From Mesorhizobium ciceri WSM4083 (GTDB lineage: Bacteria; Pseudomonadota; Alphaproteobacteria; Rhizobiales; Rhizobiaceae), in assembly GCF_000519305.1 (NCBI RefSeq), contig NZ_KI912610.1:591949-655948 (forward strand): a stretch of 64,000 bases of DNA, read 5' to 3'. The translations under genes were made by a program, and so were the position numbers. This document shows, piece after piece, positions 16,653 through 27,976 of the stretch. Every line of letters starts with the position of its first letter. Position 1 is the stretch's first letter. The notes under the pieces are model-generated. The model had not been told where the DNA came from. It saw only the letters and a list, made by a program, of their open reading frames with translations, and made no database searches.

Positions 16653-17501
16653 TTGGCGTTCCAGTGGAGGTCCTTCGCCCTTGCGATGCTGATCGGATTG
16701 CTGTCGTTCGCCGACAGTGCGCGCGCCGCGGCGCCTCAGGTTCCGGTGCTGTGGGATGCCAAGGAGCGGCTGCCCAAGCCAGATCTCTCGGCGCTGCCCC
16801 GGCTGAGATTCCTGACCACCACGGACTTCCCGCCCTTCAATTTCCTCGACGGCTCGGGAAAGCTTTCCGGCTTCCACATCGATCTGGCGCGCGCCATCTG
16901 CGCCGAGCTTGGCATCGTCGAAAAGTGCCAGATCCAGGCCTTGCCCTGGGCCGAACTGGAAGGCGCACTGCAGAAAGGCGAAGGCGAGGCGGTCATCGCC
17001 GGTATCGCCGCAACGCCGGAATCGCGCGCGACCTATGCCTTCTCGCGCTCCTATCTGCAGTTTCCGGCACGCTTCATCATGCCGAAGAGCAAGGCCCTGA
17101 CCGAACCCGTCTTTGACAAATTGCACGGCAAGCGTGTCGGCGTCATATCAGGCTCTGCGCATGAGCGCGTGCTGCGCGACTATTTCAACACGGTTCAGGT
17201 CGTTACTTTCGATAGACCGGAAGACCTTTACAACGATCTCAAGGCCGGCAAGGTCGACGCGGCGTTCGGCGACGGCATGCGCCTGGCCTTCTGGCTGGGC
17301 GGCTCGGATGCGGCGGGCTGCTGCCGCTTTGCCGGCGGGCCCTATCTGGCGCCTGAATATCTGGGCACAGGCATGGCTATCGCCACCAAAGCGGACAATC
17401 CGGCGCTGGCCGCCGCAATGGACTACGCGCTGCAGGAGATTTCGATGAAAGGCACGTTCGCCGAATTTTATTTGCGCTATTTCCCGGTGAGTTTTTTCTA
17501 G
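16653..17501 (+). CDS. family 3 periplasmic solute-binding protein
   Basis: A PBP2-type binding protein of about 282 residues. The core reads LRFLTTTDFPPFNFLDGSGKLSGFHIDLARAICAELG, with EAVIAGIAATPESRATYAFSRSY and the GCCRFAG cysteine pair. I favour a TTG start at 16653 because GGCGGAG sits eight bases upstream and the protein then begins with a compact signal peptide (MAFQWRSFALAML...SARAAA). GTG codons at 16623 and 16635 are alternatives. No transporter permease or ATPase gene is nearby. It lies back to back with luxR, so it may be an orphan receptor or work with a distant transporter. Confidence 0.83.
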   Translation: MAFQWRSFALAMLIGLLSFADSARAAAPQVPVLWDAKERLPKPDLSALPRLRFLTTTDFPPFNFLDGSGKLSGFHIDLARAICAELGIVEKCQIQALPWAELEGALQKGEGEAVIAGIAATPESRATYAFSRSYLQFPARFIMPKSKALTEPVFDKLHGKRVGVISGSAHERVLRDYFNTVQVVTFDRPEDLYNDLKAGKVDAAFGDGMRLAFWLGGSDAAGCCRFAGGPYLAPEYLGTGMAIATKADNPALAAAMDYALQEISMKGTFAEFYLRYFPVSFF

Positions 17502-17514
17502 GCGCTGCTGATAG

Positions 17515-17922
17515 TCAGGTCAAAGTGCGCAGCCGTGCCTTGGCCGCGCGGCCGATGGCGGCAACGGTCAGCGTGTCGAGATCGAGCTGACGCCGGATCA
17601 GCTGCAGCACCCGCACCTCTTCCATGCGCATTTCGAGATCGACGGCGGCAACCTCGAAGGCGGCGGCATAGGCGGTGTCGCGCAAGCGCTCGGGCAAGAC
17701 CTCGGCGACTTCGGCCAGCACGCCTTCCAGCCCGTCCTTTTCGTGCAGGCGCTTCTGGCAGGCCTGGGCGACGCCGACCAGCCTGTCGTGGTTGAAGTCC
17801 TCGAACACCGGCCAGGAGCGGACGACCTCGCCGATCCGCGCCAGTTCGACATCGGTCATGTCGCGGTCGGAGGCCGAGGTGATGACCATCAGATAGATCA
17901 GGGCTTCATGAGGTGTCGGCAA
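17515..17922 (-). CDS. TerB-like (tellurite-resistance TerB family) protein
   Basis: A 135-residue all-helical protein of the TerB/DjlA-like family (COG3793 type). Support comes from the pattern PTPHEALIYLMVITSASDRDMTDVELARIGEVV, with its acidic metal-site-like DxxMTDxE, and the later LPERLRDTAYAAAFEVAAVD. The function of this family is not established, and tellurite resistance is only a name. The start is a TTG at 17922 with AAGGAG six bases upstream; the frame extends to 18015, but that part looks non-coding. It converges on the binding-protein gene with 13 bp between stops. Confidence 0.8.
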   Translation of the reverse strand: MPTPHEALIYLMVITSASDRDMTDVELARIGEVVRSWPVFEDFNHDRLVGVAQACQKRLHEKDGLEGVLAEVAEVLPERLRDTAYAAAFEVAAVDLEMRMEEVRVLQLIRRQLDLDTLTVAAIGRAAKARLRTLT

Positions 17923-18087
17923 TTTTTTCTCCTTGAACCGGGCCTCGAAGTTAGGAACGCCCATTCTGCACCGCAAGGAAAAAGCGCCGCACGCGTTGAC
18001 GCTCCGGCGCTGCACGCCTAGAGACCGGTTGAAAAACCCTTGCTGCGGCCCGCCTTCGGGCCGGCAAATGATTTGGAAAACTGTGAC

Positions 18088-19734
18088 ATGGCGGGATCAA
18101 ACATCATCGATCTCAACCCCGAACTGCTGGCGGCCGCGACCGAAAGCAAGGCGTGGCCCTTCGAGGAAGCCAAAAAGATCATCGAGCGCTACAAAGGCGC
18201 CGACTTCCCGCAAACAGTCCTGTTCGAGACCGGCTACGGACCGTCCGGCCTGCCGCATATCGGCACGTTCGGCGAGGTGGCGCGCACGTCGATGGTGCGC
18301 CATGCCTTCCGCGTCCTGACGCAGGACAAGGTTGCAACCAAGCTGCTGTGCTTTTCCGACGACATGGACGGCATGCGCAAGATACCCGACAACGTGCCGG
18401 ATCGCGCCGCACTCGAGCAGCATTTGCACAAGCCGCTGTCGTCGGTCCCCGATCCGTTCGGCGACGACTATGCCAGCTTCGCCGACCATAACAACGCGAT
18501 GCTTTGCCGCTTCCTCGATACGTTCGGCTTCGACTACGAGTTCGCCAGCGCGACGCAATACTACAAGTCCGGCCGTTTCGACGCGATGCTGCTGCGTGCC
18601 GCCGAACGCTACCACCAGATCATGGCGGTGATGCTGCCGACGCTCGGCCCCGAGCGGCAGGCGACCTACAGCCCGTTCCTGCCGATTTCACCGAAGAGCG
18701 GCCGCGTGCTTTACGTGCCGATGAAGCATGTCGACGCCAAGGCCGGCACCATCACCTTCGACGACGAGGGCACCGAGACCACGCTTTCGATCACCGGCGG
18801 CCGCGTGAAGCTGCAGTGGAAGCCGGATTTCGGCATGCGCTGGGCAGCGCTTGGCGTCGATTTCGAAATGTTCGGCAAGGACCACCAGACCAATGCGGTG
18901 GTCTACGACCGCATCTGCAACATTCTGGGCGGACGGGCGCCGGAGCATTTCGTCTACGAACTGTTCCTCGACGAGAACGGCCAGAAGATCTCGAAGTCGA
19001 AGGGCAACGGGCTGACCATCGACGAGTGGCTGACCTATGCGCCGACCGAGAGCCTCGGGCTCTACATGTACCAGCGGCCGCGGCAGGCCAAGAAGCTGTA
19101 TTTCGACGTCATCCCGCGGGCTGTGGACGAATACTATACCTTCCTCGCCGCGTATCCCCGGCAGGACTGGAAGGAACGGCTCGGCAACCCGGTCTGGCAT
19201 ATGCATGACGGCAACCCGCCCGCGATCGACATGCCGGTGCCGTTCTCGCTGCTGCTCAATCTGGTCAGCGCGTCCAACGCACAGAACAAGGATGTGCTGT
19301 GGGGCTTCATCTCGCGCCATACGCAAGGCGTGACGCCGGCGACGCATCCAGAGCTCGACCGGCTGGTCGGCCATGCGATCCGCTATTTCGACGATTTCGT
19401 GAAGCCGACGAAAACCTTCCGGCCCGCCGACGAGGTCGAGCGCGAGGCGCTGGCAGCCCTCGACGAAGCACTTGGGGCGCTGCCGGCCGGCGCCAGCGGC
19501 GAAGCGATCCAGAACGCCTCGCTCAACGTTGCGCGCAGGATCGAACGCTACCAGGATCATTCCAAGCAGAGCCCGGAGGGCGGCCCCGGCGTATCGGGCG
19601 CCTTCTTCCAGATGATCTACCAGGTGCTGATCGGCCAGGAGCGCGGCCCGCGCTTCGGCTCGTTCGCAGCACTCTATGGCGTTGCCGAGACGCGTGCGCT
19701 CATTGAGCGGGCGCTGGCTGGTCAGCTGGCTTGA
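18088..19734 (+). CDS. lysK: lysyl-tRNA synthetase, class I
   Basis: A 548-residue class I LysRS, the archaeal-type enzyme used by alphaproteobacteria instead of class II LysS. The HIGH-type motif is HIGT in [13 protein letters not shown] (about residues 53-65), and the KMSKS-type motif is KISKSKGNG (about 310-318). It charges tRNA-Lys in the cytoplasm. The ATG at 18088 ([14 protein letters not shown]) is chosen over a start at 18040 whose leader is not family-like. Its last 35 bp overlap the 3' end of the convergent nuclease-fold gene. Confidence 0.96.
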   Translation: MAGSNIIDLNPELLAAATESKAWPFEEAKKIIERYKGADFPQTVLFETGYGPSGLPHIGTFGEVARTSMVRHAFRVLTQDKVATKLLCFSDDMDGMRKIPDNVPDRAALEQHLHKPLSSVPDPFGDDYASFADHNNAMLCRFLDTFGFDYEFASATQYYKSGRFDAMLLRAAERYHQIMAVMLPTLGPERQATYSPFLPISPKSGRVLYVPMKHVDAKAGTITFDDEGTETTLSITGGRVKLQWKPDFGMRWAALGVDFEMFGKDHQTNAVVYDRICNILGGRAPEHFVYELFLDENGQKISKSKGNGLTIDEWLTYAPTESLGLYMYQRPRQAKKLYFDVIPRAVDEYYTFLAAYPRQDWKERLGNPVWHMHDGNPPAIDMPVPFSLLLNLVSASNAQNKDVLWGFISRHTQGVTPATHPELDRLVGHAIRYFDDFVKPTKTFRPADEVEREALAALDEALGALPAGASGEAIQNASLNVARRIERYQDHSKQSPEGGPGVSGAFFQMIYQVLIGQERGPRFGSFAALYGVAETRALIERALAGQLA

Positions 19735-20551
19735 GCATGCCGTCGACCTCTTCCAGGATCGAACCTGGCGCCTGAGGCGCCGGGCGTGGCGCGGCCGGCA
19801 TCGCCGGCAGGCCGGAGAGGTTCGGCGCCGACCCGAAAATGCCCTTCTTGCCCGTGCGCGCCTTGTCGCCGGCCTCGATATAGGGGCCGCCCCTGGCGGC
19901 GCGCGCCCAGCCATTTTCGACCAGCCACTGACCGACATCCTGCTTGCCGATCCGGCACTCGGCTGCGATCAGGTCGCGGCCGCCCTGCGGCGGCACCGTG
20001 CAGACCACCGCGCGACCGCGCAGGAAGGCGCGGAACGCCGTTCGCGCCCGGACGCCGCACGGCCAGGGCTTGCCGTCCTCGCTGCAGGTCTCGTCCTGCC
20101 TGACGATGTCGATGCCGGAAACCGCGACGGAATAGCCCTTCGCCTCGATCAGGCCGGCGGCTGGCGCAACCGGCTGGAACAGCTTGGTGCCGTTCCAGTC
20201 GTCGGGCATTTTCGGCTTGGGCGGCACAGCCAGCGCGAGCTTGCTCAACGGCTCGCGCGGCTCGACCCGTTCAAGCCCCTCGGCGGGCAGTTCCGGCGGC
20301 GCGACGATTTCGGGATCGATCGCCCTTGAATGCGGCGCCGGCTTCGGTGGCTGTGGGGCTGCGATCGCGGATGTGGCCGGCTCCTCGGGCATCGTCCCGG
20401 CAGCCTGCTGCGCCATCGTATCGGCGCCCGGATCAAGCTGGTCCACCGTAATGACGCTTTCACTTCCTTTCAACGCGCGACCGCCAGTGACGACGATGGC
20501 TGCCATCACAGGGACCATCAGAACCGCCAGCGCATGATGGAGAAGCCGCAC
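19700..20551 (-). CDS. thermonuclease (SNase)-fold secreted protein, active site degenerate
   Basis: A 283-residue protein. It has an N-terminal membrane/signal segment ([24 protein letters not shown]), a proline-rich linker to about residue 120, then an SNase-like OB-fold domain ([14 protein letters not shown] ... [26 protein letters not shown]), and another proline/alanine-rich tail. The usual VRLxGIDAPE and DxYGR stretches are changed, so two of the three catalytic arginine/glutamate positions appear lost. Nuclease activity is doubtful. It begins nine bases after the S24 regulator gene and probably shares its transcript. The 3' end overlaps lysK by 35 bp. Confidence 0.75.
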   Translation of the reverse strand: MRLLHHALAVLMVPVMAAIVVTGGRALKGSESVITVDQLDPGADTMAQQAAGTMPEEPATSAIAAPQPPKPAPHSRAIDPEIVAPPELPAEGLERVEPREPLSKLALAVPPKPKMPDDWNGTKLFQPVAPAAGLIEAKGYSVAVSGIDIVRQDETCSEDGKPWPCGVRARTAFRAFLRGRAVVCTVPPQGGRDLIAAECRIGKQDVGQWLVENGWARAARGGPYIEAGDKARTGKKGIFGSAPNLSGLPAMPAAPRPAPQAPGSILEEVDGMLKPADQPAPAQ

Positions 20552-20560
20552 CAGCGTGAC

Positions 20561-21229
20561 CTATTGGCTTGCCCAGACAATCCGCGCCACCCATTCGACA
20601 TCGCGCATGGGAATATCGCGGTCGGGATGATCGGGATTGAGCGAGACCAGCGCAATCGACCTGACGGTCTGGCGCTCGAGGACCTTGGCCATCACCTCGC
20701 CTGATGTGGTCTTGACGACGACGCGATCGCCCTTGCGGGTGACGGCGCCCGGTTCGACGATGAGGACGTCGCCATTGCGGTAGAGCGGCAGCATGGAATC
20801 GCCCTGCACCTGCAAAGCATAGGAACTCTCGGTCGATTGCGTCGGCAGTTCGATCAGATCCCAGCCCTGCCCGGCTGGAAAGCCGGCATCGTCGAAGAAG
20901 CCGCCGGCGCCGGCCTGGGCAAAGCCGAGCAGCGGCACGGAGCTTCGGCGGGCAATCGAAGCGGCATGGCTGGTCGAAGCACCATTGCTGATCCCGGGCC
21001 GGCCTTCGATCAAACCGGTGAATTCATCGAGCGAAGCGCCCGTCGCCTCCATGATCTTTGCCAGTGATTCGGTCGAGGGCCAGCGCGGCCGGCCATCCGA
21101 CGACAGGCGCTTCGATTTGTTGAAGGCGGTGGAATCGAGCCCCGCACGCTTGGCCAGCCCCGAGGCCGAAAGCGAGTAGCGCTCGGCAAGAGCATCGATG
21201 GCAGCCCAGACACGGTCATGCGAGAGCAT
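20561..21229 (-). CDS. helix-turn-helix regulator with S24 (LexA-like) peptidase domain
   Basis: The 222-residue protein has an N-terminal HTH ([35 protein letters not shown]) and a C-terminal S24 domain. The serine of the Ser-Lys dyad is in [12 protein letters not shown] and the lysine is most likely in GEVMAKVL. An AG-type hinge (GFAQAGAGG) precedes the domain. Such proteins resemble phage cI/LexA repressors, but many are chromosomal regulators without self-cleavage. The ATG at 21229 has AAGGAG eight bases upstream. No phage genes are nearby. The next gene in the transcript is the SNase-fold protein. Confidence 0.85.
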   Translation of the reverse strand: MLSHDRVWAAIDALAERYSLSASGLAKRAGLDSTAFNKSKRLSSDGRPRWPSTESLAKIMEATGASLDEFTGLIEGRPGISNGASTSHAASIARRSSVPLLGFAQAGAGGFFDDAGFPAGQGWDLIELPTQSTESSYALQVQGDSMLPLYRNGDVLIVEPGAVTRKGDRVVVKTTSGEVMAKVLERQTVRSIALVSLNPDHPDRDIPMRDVEWVARIVWASQ

Positions 21230-21311
21230 GCGTCGCTCTCCTTCGAACAGGAAAAAATACCTTCCCCGTTCTAACCCCGGACCGCCATCTTGTCCACAGT
21301 GCAAGGCTTAC

Positions 21312-23531
21312 TCACGCCGCTTTCCTGGCCTCGCCTTTCGCGTAGGGATCGAAGCGCTGGTAGAAGCTCTCATCCTTCTCGGCCATATCGAGCAGCAGCT
21401 TGGGCGCCTTGAACTCGGCGCCGTATTTCTTCTGCAGGTTCCTGGCGATCTTGACGAACGCCTTGGCGCCGATGCCGTCGATGTAGGACAGCGCACCGCC
21501 GGTGTAGGGAGCGAAGCCGAAGGCGAGGATCGAGCCGACATCGGCCTCGCGCGGGTCGGTGACGATGCCCTCTTCCATCACCCGCGCCGCTTCCAGCGCG
21601 ATGGTGACCAGCAGCCGCTGCTGCAGTTCCTGATAATCGACCTTCTCGGGCGCAAGCTGCGGATAGAGTTCCCTGAGGCCCGGCCACAGCTTCTTCTTGG
21701 CGGGCTTTGCCGGGTAATCGTAAAACCCCTTGCCGTTCTTGCGGCCGAAGCGGCCGTGATCGTCGACCATGGTGTTGATCAGCGCCATCTGCTTGGGATC
21801 GACCGCCTTGTCGCCCAAATCCCTGATGGTCTGCTTCATGATCTTCTGGGCAAGGTCGATGGCCGTCTCGTCGGTCAGCGCCAGGGGGCCGACCGGCATG
21901 CCGGCTGCCTTCGCCGCATTCTCGATCATCGGCGCGGGAACGCCTTCGATCAGCATCTTGTAGGCTTCCGACATGTAGCGCAGCACGCAGCGGTTGACGT
22001 AGAAGCCGCGCGTGTCGTTGACGACGATGGGCGTCTTCTTGATGGCGCGGACGAAGTCGATCGCGGTGGCCAGCGCCTTGTCGCCGGTCTTCTTGCCCAA
22101 GATGATCTCGACCAGCATCATCTTGTCGACCGGCGAGAAGAAATGGATGCCGATGAAATTCTTCGGCCGCGCCGAATTCTTCGCCAGGCCGGTGATCGGG
22201 ATGGTGGAGGTGTTCGACGCGAAGATCGCCGACGGCTTCAACACGGCTTCCGCCTGTTCGGTGGCGCTCTTCTTGACGCTCGAATCCTCGAAAACGGCCT
22301 CGACCACCAGATCGCAGCCGGCAAGGTGGGCATAGTCGGCCGTCGGCGTGATCAGCGACAGCAGTTTGTCCTTGTCCTCCGGCTTGGCGCGGCCCTTCTT
22401 GACCTGATCCGAGATCAGGCTGTCGGAATGCGCCTTGCCCTTGGTCGCCGACTCCAGATCACGGTCGAGCAGCACCACCGGGATGCCGGCCTTGGCGGTG
22501 ACATAGGCGATGCCGGCGCCCATGAAGCCGGCGCCGAGAATGCCGATCTTCTTGAATTTGGTTTCGGGCACGCCGGCCGGGCGCCGGGCGCCCTTGTTCA
22601 GTTCCTGCAGCGATACGAACAGCGAGCGGATCATCGCCGCCGCTTCCCTGGTCTGCATGATCTCGGTGAAGTAGCGCTGCTCGATGCGCAAGGCGGTATC
22701 GAACGGCACCAGCAGGCCTTCATAGACGCATTTGAGGATCGCGGCGGCGGCCGGATAGTTGCCGTAGGTCTCGCGACGCAGGATGGCGATGGCCGGCGGC
22801 CACAGATTGAAGCCGGCCGGCGAATAGATCTGGCCGCCGGGCAGCTTGAAACCTTTCTCGTCCCATGGTGCCACTGGCTTCAGGCCATTCCTGATCATCG
22901 CCTTGGCGGTCTCGACGAGCCTGGCCGGCTCGGCGATCTCATGGATCAGGCCCATCGACTTGGCCTTCTGCGGCGACAGCGTCTGGCCGGAGGTCAGCAT
23001 CTGCAGCGCCTGCTGCTGATCGGTCAGCCGCGGCACGCGCTGGGTGCCGCCGGCGCCCGGGAAGATACCGATCTTCACCTCGGGAAGCGCCATCTTGACC
23101 TTGTCGCTGTCAGCGGCGACACGGCCGTGGCAGGCCAGCGACAATTCGAAGGCGCCGCCCATGCAGGTGCCGTTGATCGCCGACACCCACGGCTTTCCGC
23201 AAGTTTCCAGCTTGCGGAACAGGCCGGTCATCATGCCGGCATTGTCGAACAGCGCCTTGGTCGCCTTTTCTGCGTCCTTGCCCTTGTCAGTAGCGTAGGT
23301 CGTCAGCATCTTCTGCAGCAGGGTGATGTCGGCACCGCCGGAGAAGGTGTCTTTGCCGGAGGTGATCACGGCGCCCTTGATGGCGGCGTCACCAGCCACC
23401 TTGTCGACGATGGCGTTCAATTCCCGCATCGCCTCTTCGGTGAACACGTTCATCGAGCGGCCAGGCATGTCCCAGGTGACCAGGGCAATGCCGTCGGCGT
23501 CGATGTCGAGAGTGAAATTGGTGTAGCTCAT
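21312..23531 (-). CDS. fadB: 3-hydroxyacyl-CoA dehydrogenase / enoyl-CoA hydratase fusion (FadB/FadJ-like)
   Basis: The 739-residue bifunctional enzyme has an N-terminal crotonase domain ([35 protein letters not shown] with its catalytic PE), a Rossmann NAD domain ([21 protein letters not shown]) and a C-terminal dehydrogenase domain containing the His-bearing [11 protein letters not shown]. It carries out the hydration and oxidation steps of fatty-acid beta-oxidation. The ATG at 23531 with GGGGAG upstream is preferred. It follows the thiolase gene by 14 bp and ends the acyl-CoA dehydrogenase operon. Confidence 0.93.
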   Translation of the reverse strand: MSYTNFTLDIDADGIALVTWDMPGRSMNVFTEEAMRELNAIVDKVAGDAAIKGAVITSGKDTFSGGADITLLQKMLTTYATDKGKDAEKATKALFDNAGMMTGLFRKLETCGKPWVSAINGTCMGGAFELSLACHGRVAADSDKVKMALPEVKIGIFPGAGGTQRVPRLTDQQQALQMLTSGQTLSPQKAKSMGLIHEIAEPARLVETAKAMIRNGLKPVAPWDEKGFKLPGGQIYSPAGFNLWPPAIAILRRETYGNYPAAAAILKCVYEGLLVPFDTALRIEQRYFTEIMQTREAAAMIRSLFVSLQELNKGARRPAGVPETKFKKIGILGAGFMGAGIAYVTAKAGIPVVLLDRDLESATKGKAHSDSLISDQVKKGRAKPEDKDKLLSLITPTADYAHLAGCDLVVEAVFEDSSVKKSATEQAEAVLKPSAIFASNTSTIPITGLAKNSARPKNFIGIHFFSPVDKMMLVEIILGKKTGDKALATAIDFVRAIKKTPIVVNDTRGFYVNRCVLRYMSEAYKMLIEGVPAPMIENAAKAAGMPVGPLALTDETAIDLAQKIMKQTIRDLGDKAVDPKQMALINTMVDDHGRFGRKNGKGFYDYPAKPAKKKLWPGLRELYPQLAPEKVDYQELQQRLLVTIALEAARVMEEGIVTDPREADVGSILAFGFAPYTGGALSYIDGIGAKAFVKIARNLQKKYGAEFKAPKLLLDMAEKDESFYQRFDPYAKGEARKAA

Positions 23532-23545
23532 CGTTTCTCTCCCCG

Positions 23546-24754
23546 TCAGACGCGTTCGATGATGGTTGCGGTGCCCATGCCGGCGCCGATGCACAGCGTC
23601 ACCAGAGCGGTGTTGAGATCGCGGCGCTCGAGTTCGTCCAGCACCGTGCCGAAGATCATCGCGCCGGTGGCGCCGAGCGGATGACCCATGGCGATCGCGC
23701 CGCCATTGACGTTGATCTTGTCGTGCGGAATGTCGAAGGCCTGCATGTAGCGCAGCACCACCGAGGCAAAGGCCTCGTTGAGCTCGAACAGGTCGATGTC
23801 GGACAGCTTCATCTTGGCGCGCTTCAACAGCTTTTCAGTGACGTCGACCGGGCCGGTCAGCATCAGCACCGGCTCGGAGCCGATATTGGCGAAGGTGCGG
23901 ATGCGGGCGCGCGGCTTCAGGCCCATCGCCTTGCCGGCCTTCTTCGAACCGAGCAGCACGGCGGCGGCGCCGTCGACGATGCCGGACGAATTGCCGGCAT
24001 GATGGACGTGGTTGACCTCTTCCACCTCGGGATGCTTCTGCACGGCAACCGCATCGAAGCCGCCCATTTCGCCGGGCATGACGAAGGACGGATTGAGCGA
24101 GGCCAGCGACTGCATGTCGGTGGACGGGCGCATATGCTCGTCATGGTCGAGGATGGTCAGGCCGTTCTGGTCCTTGATCGGGATGACGGACTTCTTGAAG
24201 CGGCCATCGGCCCAGGATTTGGCGGCGCGCTTCTGGCTCTCGACCGCATAGGCGTCGACGTCGTCTCTGCTGAAGCCATATTTGGTGGCGATGAGGTCGG
24301 CCGAGATGCCTTGCGGCACGAACCAGCCGGGCAGGCCGACCGAAGGATCCATGAACCAGGCACCGCCCGAGGCGCCCATGCCGACGCGCGACATCGATTC
24401 GACGCCGCCGGCAATGACGATCTCGTCGGCGCCCTGCGCGATCTTGGCGGCGCCGAAATTGATGGCGTCGAGCCCCGAAGCGCAGAAGCGTGAGATCTGC
24501 ATGCCGGGCGCCCTGGTGTCGTAGCCGGCCTCGAAGGCGGCGGCGCGCGGAATGACCGAACCCGCCTCGCCGACCGGATCGACGCAGCCGAAGATGATGT
24601 CGTCGACAGTGCCGGTATCCAGCCCATTGCGGTCGCGCAGCGCTTCGAGCGTCTTGGCGGCAAGCCGCACCGCCGGCACCTCATGCAGCGATCCGTCCTT
24701 CTTGCCCTTGCCGCGCGGCGTGCGCACGGCGTCATAGACATAAGCTTCAGCCAT
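23546..24754 (-). CDS. fadA: acetyl-CoA C-acyltransferase (thiolase)
   Basis: A 402-residue thiolase. The nucleophilic cysteine is in [10 protein letters not shown] (about residue 90), the histidine in [15 protein letters not shown], and the second cysteine in LCIGAGMG near the C-terminus. It cleaves 3-ketoacyl-CoA in the last step of beta-oxidation, and partners the FadB-like protein encoded 14 bp downstream. The tight spacing supports an alpha/beta complex. It lies 33 bp after the short acyl-CoA dehydrogenase gene in the same operon. Confidence 0.94.
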   Translation of the reverse strand: MAEAYVYDAVRTPRGKGKKDGSLHEVPAVRLAAKTLEALRDRNGLDTGTVDDIIFGCVDPVGEAGSVIPRAAAFEAGYDTRAPGMQISRFCASGLDAINFGAAKIAQGADEIVIAGGVESMSRVGMGASGGAWFMDPSVGLPGWFVPQGISADLIATKYGFSRDDVDAYAVESQKRAAKSWADGRFKKSVIPIKDQNGLTILDHDEHMRPSTDMQSLASLNPSFVMPGEMGGFDAVAVQKHPEVEEVNHVHHAGNSSGIVDGAAAVLLGSKKAGKAMGLKPRARIRTFANIGSEPVLMLTGPVDVTEKLLKRAKMKLSDIDLFELNEAFASVVLRYMQAFDIPHDKINVNGGAIAMGHPLGATGAMIFGTVLDELERRDLNTALVTLCIGAGMGTATIIERV

Positions 24755-24787
24755 TTGCTTGCTCCTTGGGTTTGCCTGATGTCGCTC

Positions 24788-25957
24788 TCACAGAGAGCGG
24801 CCGATCAGCAATTTCATGATCTCGTTGGTGCCGCCGTAGATGCGCTGGACGCGGGCGTCGCGGAACATGCGGGCGATCGGGTACTCATTCATGTAGCCAT
24901 AGCCGCCATGCAATTGAAGGCATTCGTCGACGACTTTCCCCTGCAGGTCGCTGAGCCAGTACTTGGCCATCGACGCGGTCACGGGATCGAGGCCGCCCGC
25001 GATGTGGCGGGTGACGCAATCATTGTAGAAGACGCGGCCGACGGTGGCCTCGGTCTTGAGTTCGGCCAGCTTGAACTGGGTGTTCTGGAAATCGATGATC
25101 GCCTTGCCGAATGCCTTGCGCTCCTTGACATAATCAATGGTCAGCGCCAGCGCCCGCTCGATCATGGCAATGGCACCGGTGCCGATCTGCAGCCGCTCCT
25201 GCGGCAGTTGCTGCATCAACTGGACGAAGCCCTGCCCTTCCTCGTGGCCGAGCAGGTTGGAGGTCGGCACGCGCATGTCGTTGAAGAACAGCTCCGACGT
25301 GTCGTTGGCCTTGAGCCCGATCTTGTCGAGGTTGCGGCCGCGCTGAAAACCTTCGACCTCGTCGGTCTCGACGACGATCAGCGAGGTGCCCTTGGCGCCC
25401 TTCTCCGGATCGGTCTTGGTGACGACGATGATGAAGTTCGCAAGCTGGCCGTTGGTGATGAAGGTCTTGGAGCCGTTGATCTTGTACTGGTTGCCATCCT
25501 TCTGCGCCCGCGTCTTGACGCCCTGCAGGTCGGAGCCGGCGCCCGGCTCGGTCATGGCGATGGCGCCGATCAGCTCGCCGGTCGCCAGCTTCGGCAGCCA
25601 TTTTTTCTTCTGCTCCTCGGAGCCGTAATGCAGGATGTAAGGGACGACGATCGAATTGTGCAGGCCGATACCGAACCCGTCGACGCCGACATGGCCGATG
25701 GCCTCGATGATGGCGCTCTCATGCGCGAAGGTACCGCCGGAGCCGCCATATTCCTCCGGCATAGAGGCGCAGAGCAGGCCGGCGGAACCTGCCTTCAGCC
25801 AGCTCTCGCGATCGACCATCTCGTTCTTCTCGAACTCGTCGTAGCGCGGCGCGATCTCCTCAGACATGAATCGATGCGCCATGTCGTAGAGCATGCCGAC
25901 CTCATCCGCCGCCCAGGCGGGCTTCGGAAGGCCAAGGATTTCAGCTGGGTTGGTCAT
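24788..25957 (-). CDS. acyl-CoA dehydrogenase, short type
   Basis: A 389-residue FAD acyl-CoA dehydrogenase with the family motifs AMTEPGAGSDLQGVKTRA and QLHGGYGYMNEYPIARMFRDARVQRIYGGTNEIMK. The usual catalytic glutamate position is the E in GGTNEI. It makes the 2-enoyl-CoA used by the FadB-like enzyme. The ATG at 25957 (MTNPAEIL) is preferred; GGGAGGAG lies somewhat far upstream (14 bases). A RIME-like repeat separates it from the large dehydrogenase gene, so part of the upstream transcript may end there. Confidence 0.92.
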   Translation of the reverse strand: MTNPAEILGLPKPAWAADEVGMLYDMAHRFMSEEIAPRYDEFEKNEMVDRESWLKAGSAGLLCASMPEEYGGSGGTFAHESAIIEAIGHVGVDGFGIGLHNSIVVPYILHYGSEEQKKKWLPKLATGELIGAIAMTEPGAGSDLQGVKTRAQKDGNQYKINGSKTFITNGQLANFIIVVTKTDPEKGAKGTSLIVVETDEVEGFQRGRNLDKIGLKANDTSELFFNDMRVPTSNLLGHEEGQGFVQLMQQLPQERLQIGTGAIAMIERALALTIDYVKERKAFGKAIIDFQNTQFKLAELKTEATVGRVFYNDCVTRHIAGGLDPVTASMAKYWLSDLQGKVVDECLQLHGGYGYMNEYPIARMFRDARVQRIYGGTNEIMKLLIGRSL

Positions 25958-26020
25958 GCTGGTATGATACTCCTCCCGAGATGCATCATCGAAACTGAGG
26001 CCGGCGCACTGCCGCAGCGA

Positions 26021-26063
26021 CCCCTCCCGGCCTTCGGGCCACCCTCCCCTCAAGGGGGAGGAG
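26021..26063. repeat. RIME-like repeat between two acyl-CoA dehydrogenase genes
   Basis: CCCCTCCCGGCC-TTC-GGGCCACCCTCCCC followed by CTCAAGGGGGAGGAGG, two small hairpins in the RIME order. It lies inside an otherwise co-directional operon, where it might dampen read-through or stabilise mRNA. Confidence 0.55.
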
Positions 26064-26077
26064 GACGCCGATCATCT

Positions 26078-27889
26078 TTAGAACGCTTCCGCCGGCAGTG
26101 CCATCAATGTGTCGGCACCGCTCGAAATGCGGGCGAGATGCGCCGACGTCTCCGGCATGATCCGCTCCATGAAGAAGCGCCCCGTCACGACCTTGTTGTC
26201 GTAGAAAGCCACGTTGTTTTCATAGGAAGATTGAGCGCCATTGGCGCCAGTCTTGCCAAGTGCCACCTTGGCCATCTGCGCCCACATATAGCCCAGAGCG
26301 ACCAGGCCGAAGAGATGCATGTAGTCGGTCGAGGCGGCACCGGCATTGTCGGGCTTGGCCATGCCGTTCTGCACCAGCCACATGGTGGCGGCCTGCAAAT
26401 CGTTGAGACCTTTCTTCAACGCCTTGGTGAACGGCGCCATCTTCTCGTTAGCACGGTTCTCCTCGCAGAATTCGCCGACCTCCTTGAAGAAGGCCTGCAC
26501 GGCGCGGCCGCCATGCAAACCAAGCTTGCGGCCGACGAGGTCGAGGGCCTGGATGCCATTGGCGCCTTCATAGATCATGGCGATGCGGGCATCGCGCACG
26601 AACTGGCTCATGCCGTGCTCTTCGATATAACCGTGACCGCCGAACACCTGCTGCGCCATGACGGCGTGGTCGAAGCCCTTGTCGGTGAGCACGCCCTTGA
26701 CCACCGGCGTCATCAGGCCGGTGTAGTCGTCGGCGGCCTGGCGGTCCTTGTCGTCGCCGGAGCGGTGGGCAATATCGGACTTGATCGCCGTCCACAGCGC
26801 CAGCGCGCGGCCGGCCTCGTTGAAGGCCTTCATGGTCATCAGGCTGCGGCGGATGTCGGGATGGACGATGATCGGGTCGGCCTTCTTGTCCGGCGCCTTC
26901 GGCCCCGACAATGAGCGGCCCTGCAAACGATCCTTGGCGTAGGACACGGCGTTTTGGTAGGCGATCTCCGACAGCGACAATCCCTGTAGGCCGACACCAA
27001 GGCGCGCCTCGTTCATCATCGTGAACATCGCCTTCAGGCCGCCATTGGCCTCGCCGAGCAGCGTGCCCTCAGCCTCGTCATAGTTCATGACGCAGGTCGA
27101 GTTGCCATGGATGCCCATCTTCTCCTCGATCGAGCCGCAGGAGACGGTGTTCCTGGTGCCCGGATTGCCCGACGGGTCGAGCTTGAGCTTCGGCACGATG
27201 AACAGCGAGATGCCCTTGACACCTTCCGGCGCGCCCTCGATGCGGGCCAGCACCAGATGGACGATGTTGTCCGACATGTCGTGTTCGCCGGCCGAGATGA
27301 AGATCTTCTGGCCTGAAATCTTATAGGTGCCATCGCCGTTCGGCACCGCCTTGGTGCGCAACAGGCCGAGATCCGTGCCGCAATGCGGCTCGGTCAGGTT
27401 CATGGTGCCGGTCCAGGCACCCTCGATCATCCTCGGCAACCATGTTGCCTTCTGCTCGTCGGTACCGTGGGTGATGATCGCCGCGATCGCACCCTGCGTC
27501 AGGCCCGGATACATCATCAAGGACATATTGGCCGAGACCATATATTCGGCGACGGCGGTATGCACGGCATAGGGCAGGCCCTGGCCGCCGAACTCGACGG
27601 GTGCGGCCAATCCCATCCAGCCGCCCTCGCGATACTGGTCGAAGGCCTCCTTGAAGCCTTTCGGCGTGGTCACCGAGCCATCGTCGTGACGCACACAGCC
27701 TTCCATGTCGCCGACACGGTTCAGCGGATGCATGACGTTTTCGGCGAGCTTGGCGCCCTCGGCGAGGATCGCCTCGAGCACATCGGGCGTGGCGTCGGCA
27801 AATCCGGGAAGGTTCGAATAACGCTGGTACCCCAGCACCTCGTTGAGCACGAACAGCGTATCCTGGACCGGAGCCCTGTATGTCGGCAT
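26078..27889 (-). CDS. acyl-CoA dehydrogenase, long type with C-terminal extra domain
   Basis: A 603-residue acyl-CoA dehydrogenase. The FAD/acyl-CoA core has [19 protein letters not shown] and [34 protein letters not shown]. The roughly 120-residue C-terminal domain marks the long subgroup that includes many DmdC- and FadE-like enzymes. It starts at the ATG at 27889 ([13 protein letters not shown]) with GGAGAAA upstream. A 32-bp near-perfect palindrome at 27977-28008 lies in its promoter region, so it is probably the target of the upstream MerR regulator. Substrate chain length cannot be told from sequence. Confidence 0.92.
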   Translation of the reverse strand: MPTYRAPVQDTLFVLNEVLGYQRYSNLPGFADATPDVLEAILAEGAKLAENVMHPLNRVGDMEGCVRHDDGSVTTPKGFKEAFDQYREGGWMGLAAPVEFGGQGLPYAVHTAVAEYMVSANMSLMMYPGLTQGAIAAIITHGTDEQKATWLPRMIEGAWTGTMNLTEPHCGTDLGLLRTKAVPNGDGTYKISGQKIFISAGEHDMSDNIVHLVLARIEGAPEGVKGISLFIVPKLKLDPSGNPGTRNTVSCGSIEEKMGIHGNSTCVMNYDEAEGTLLGEANGGLKAMFTMMNEARLGVGLQGLSLSEIAYQNAVSYAKDRLQGRSLSGPKAPDKKADPIIVHPDIRRSLMTMKAFNEAGRALALWTAIKSDIAHRSGDDKDRQAADDYTGLMTPVVKGVLTDKGFDHAVMAQQVFGGHGYIEEHGMSQFVRDARIAMIYEGANGIQALDLVGRKLGLHGGRAVQAFFKEVGEFCEENRANEKMAPFTKALKKGLNDLQAATMWLVQNGMAKPDNAGAASTDYMHLFGLVALGYMWAQMAKVALGKTGANGAQSSYENNVAFYDNKVVTGRFFMERIMPETSAHLARISSGADTLMALPAEAF

Positions 27890-27976
27890 GCTTTTTCTCC
27901 ACCCTGCAAACCCGGTCCGAATGCCCCGAAGACAAGCCAGGGGCGGCATGCGGACCCATATTGGGAGCGGGATAGC

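Noticed and set aside
21198-23684. 828-codon plus-strand open frame opposite fadB
   Set aside because: Antisense to a full-length bifunctional FadB-like gene, with His/Arg/Gly/Asp-rich composition typical of a shadow frame.
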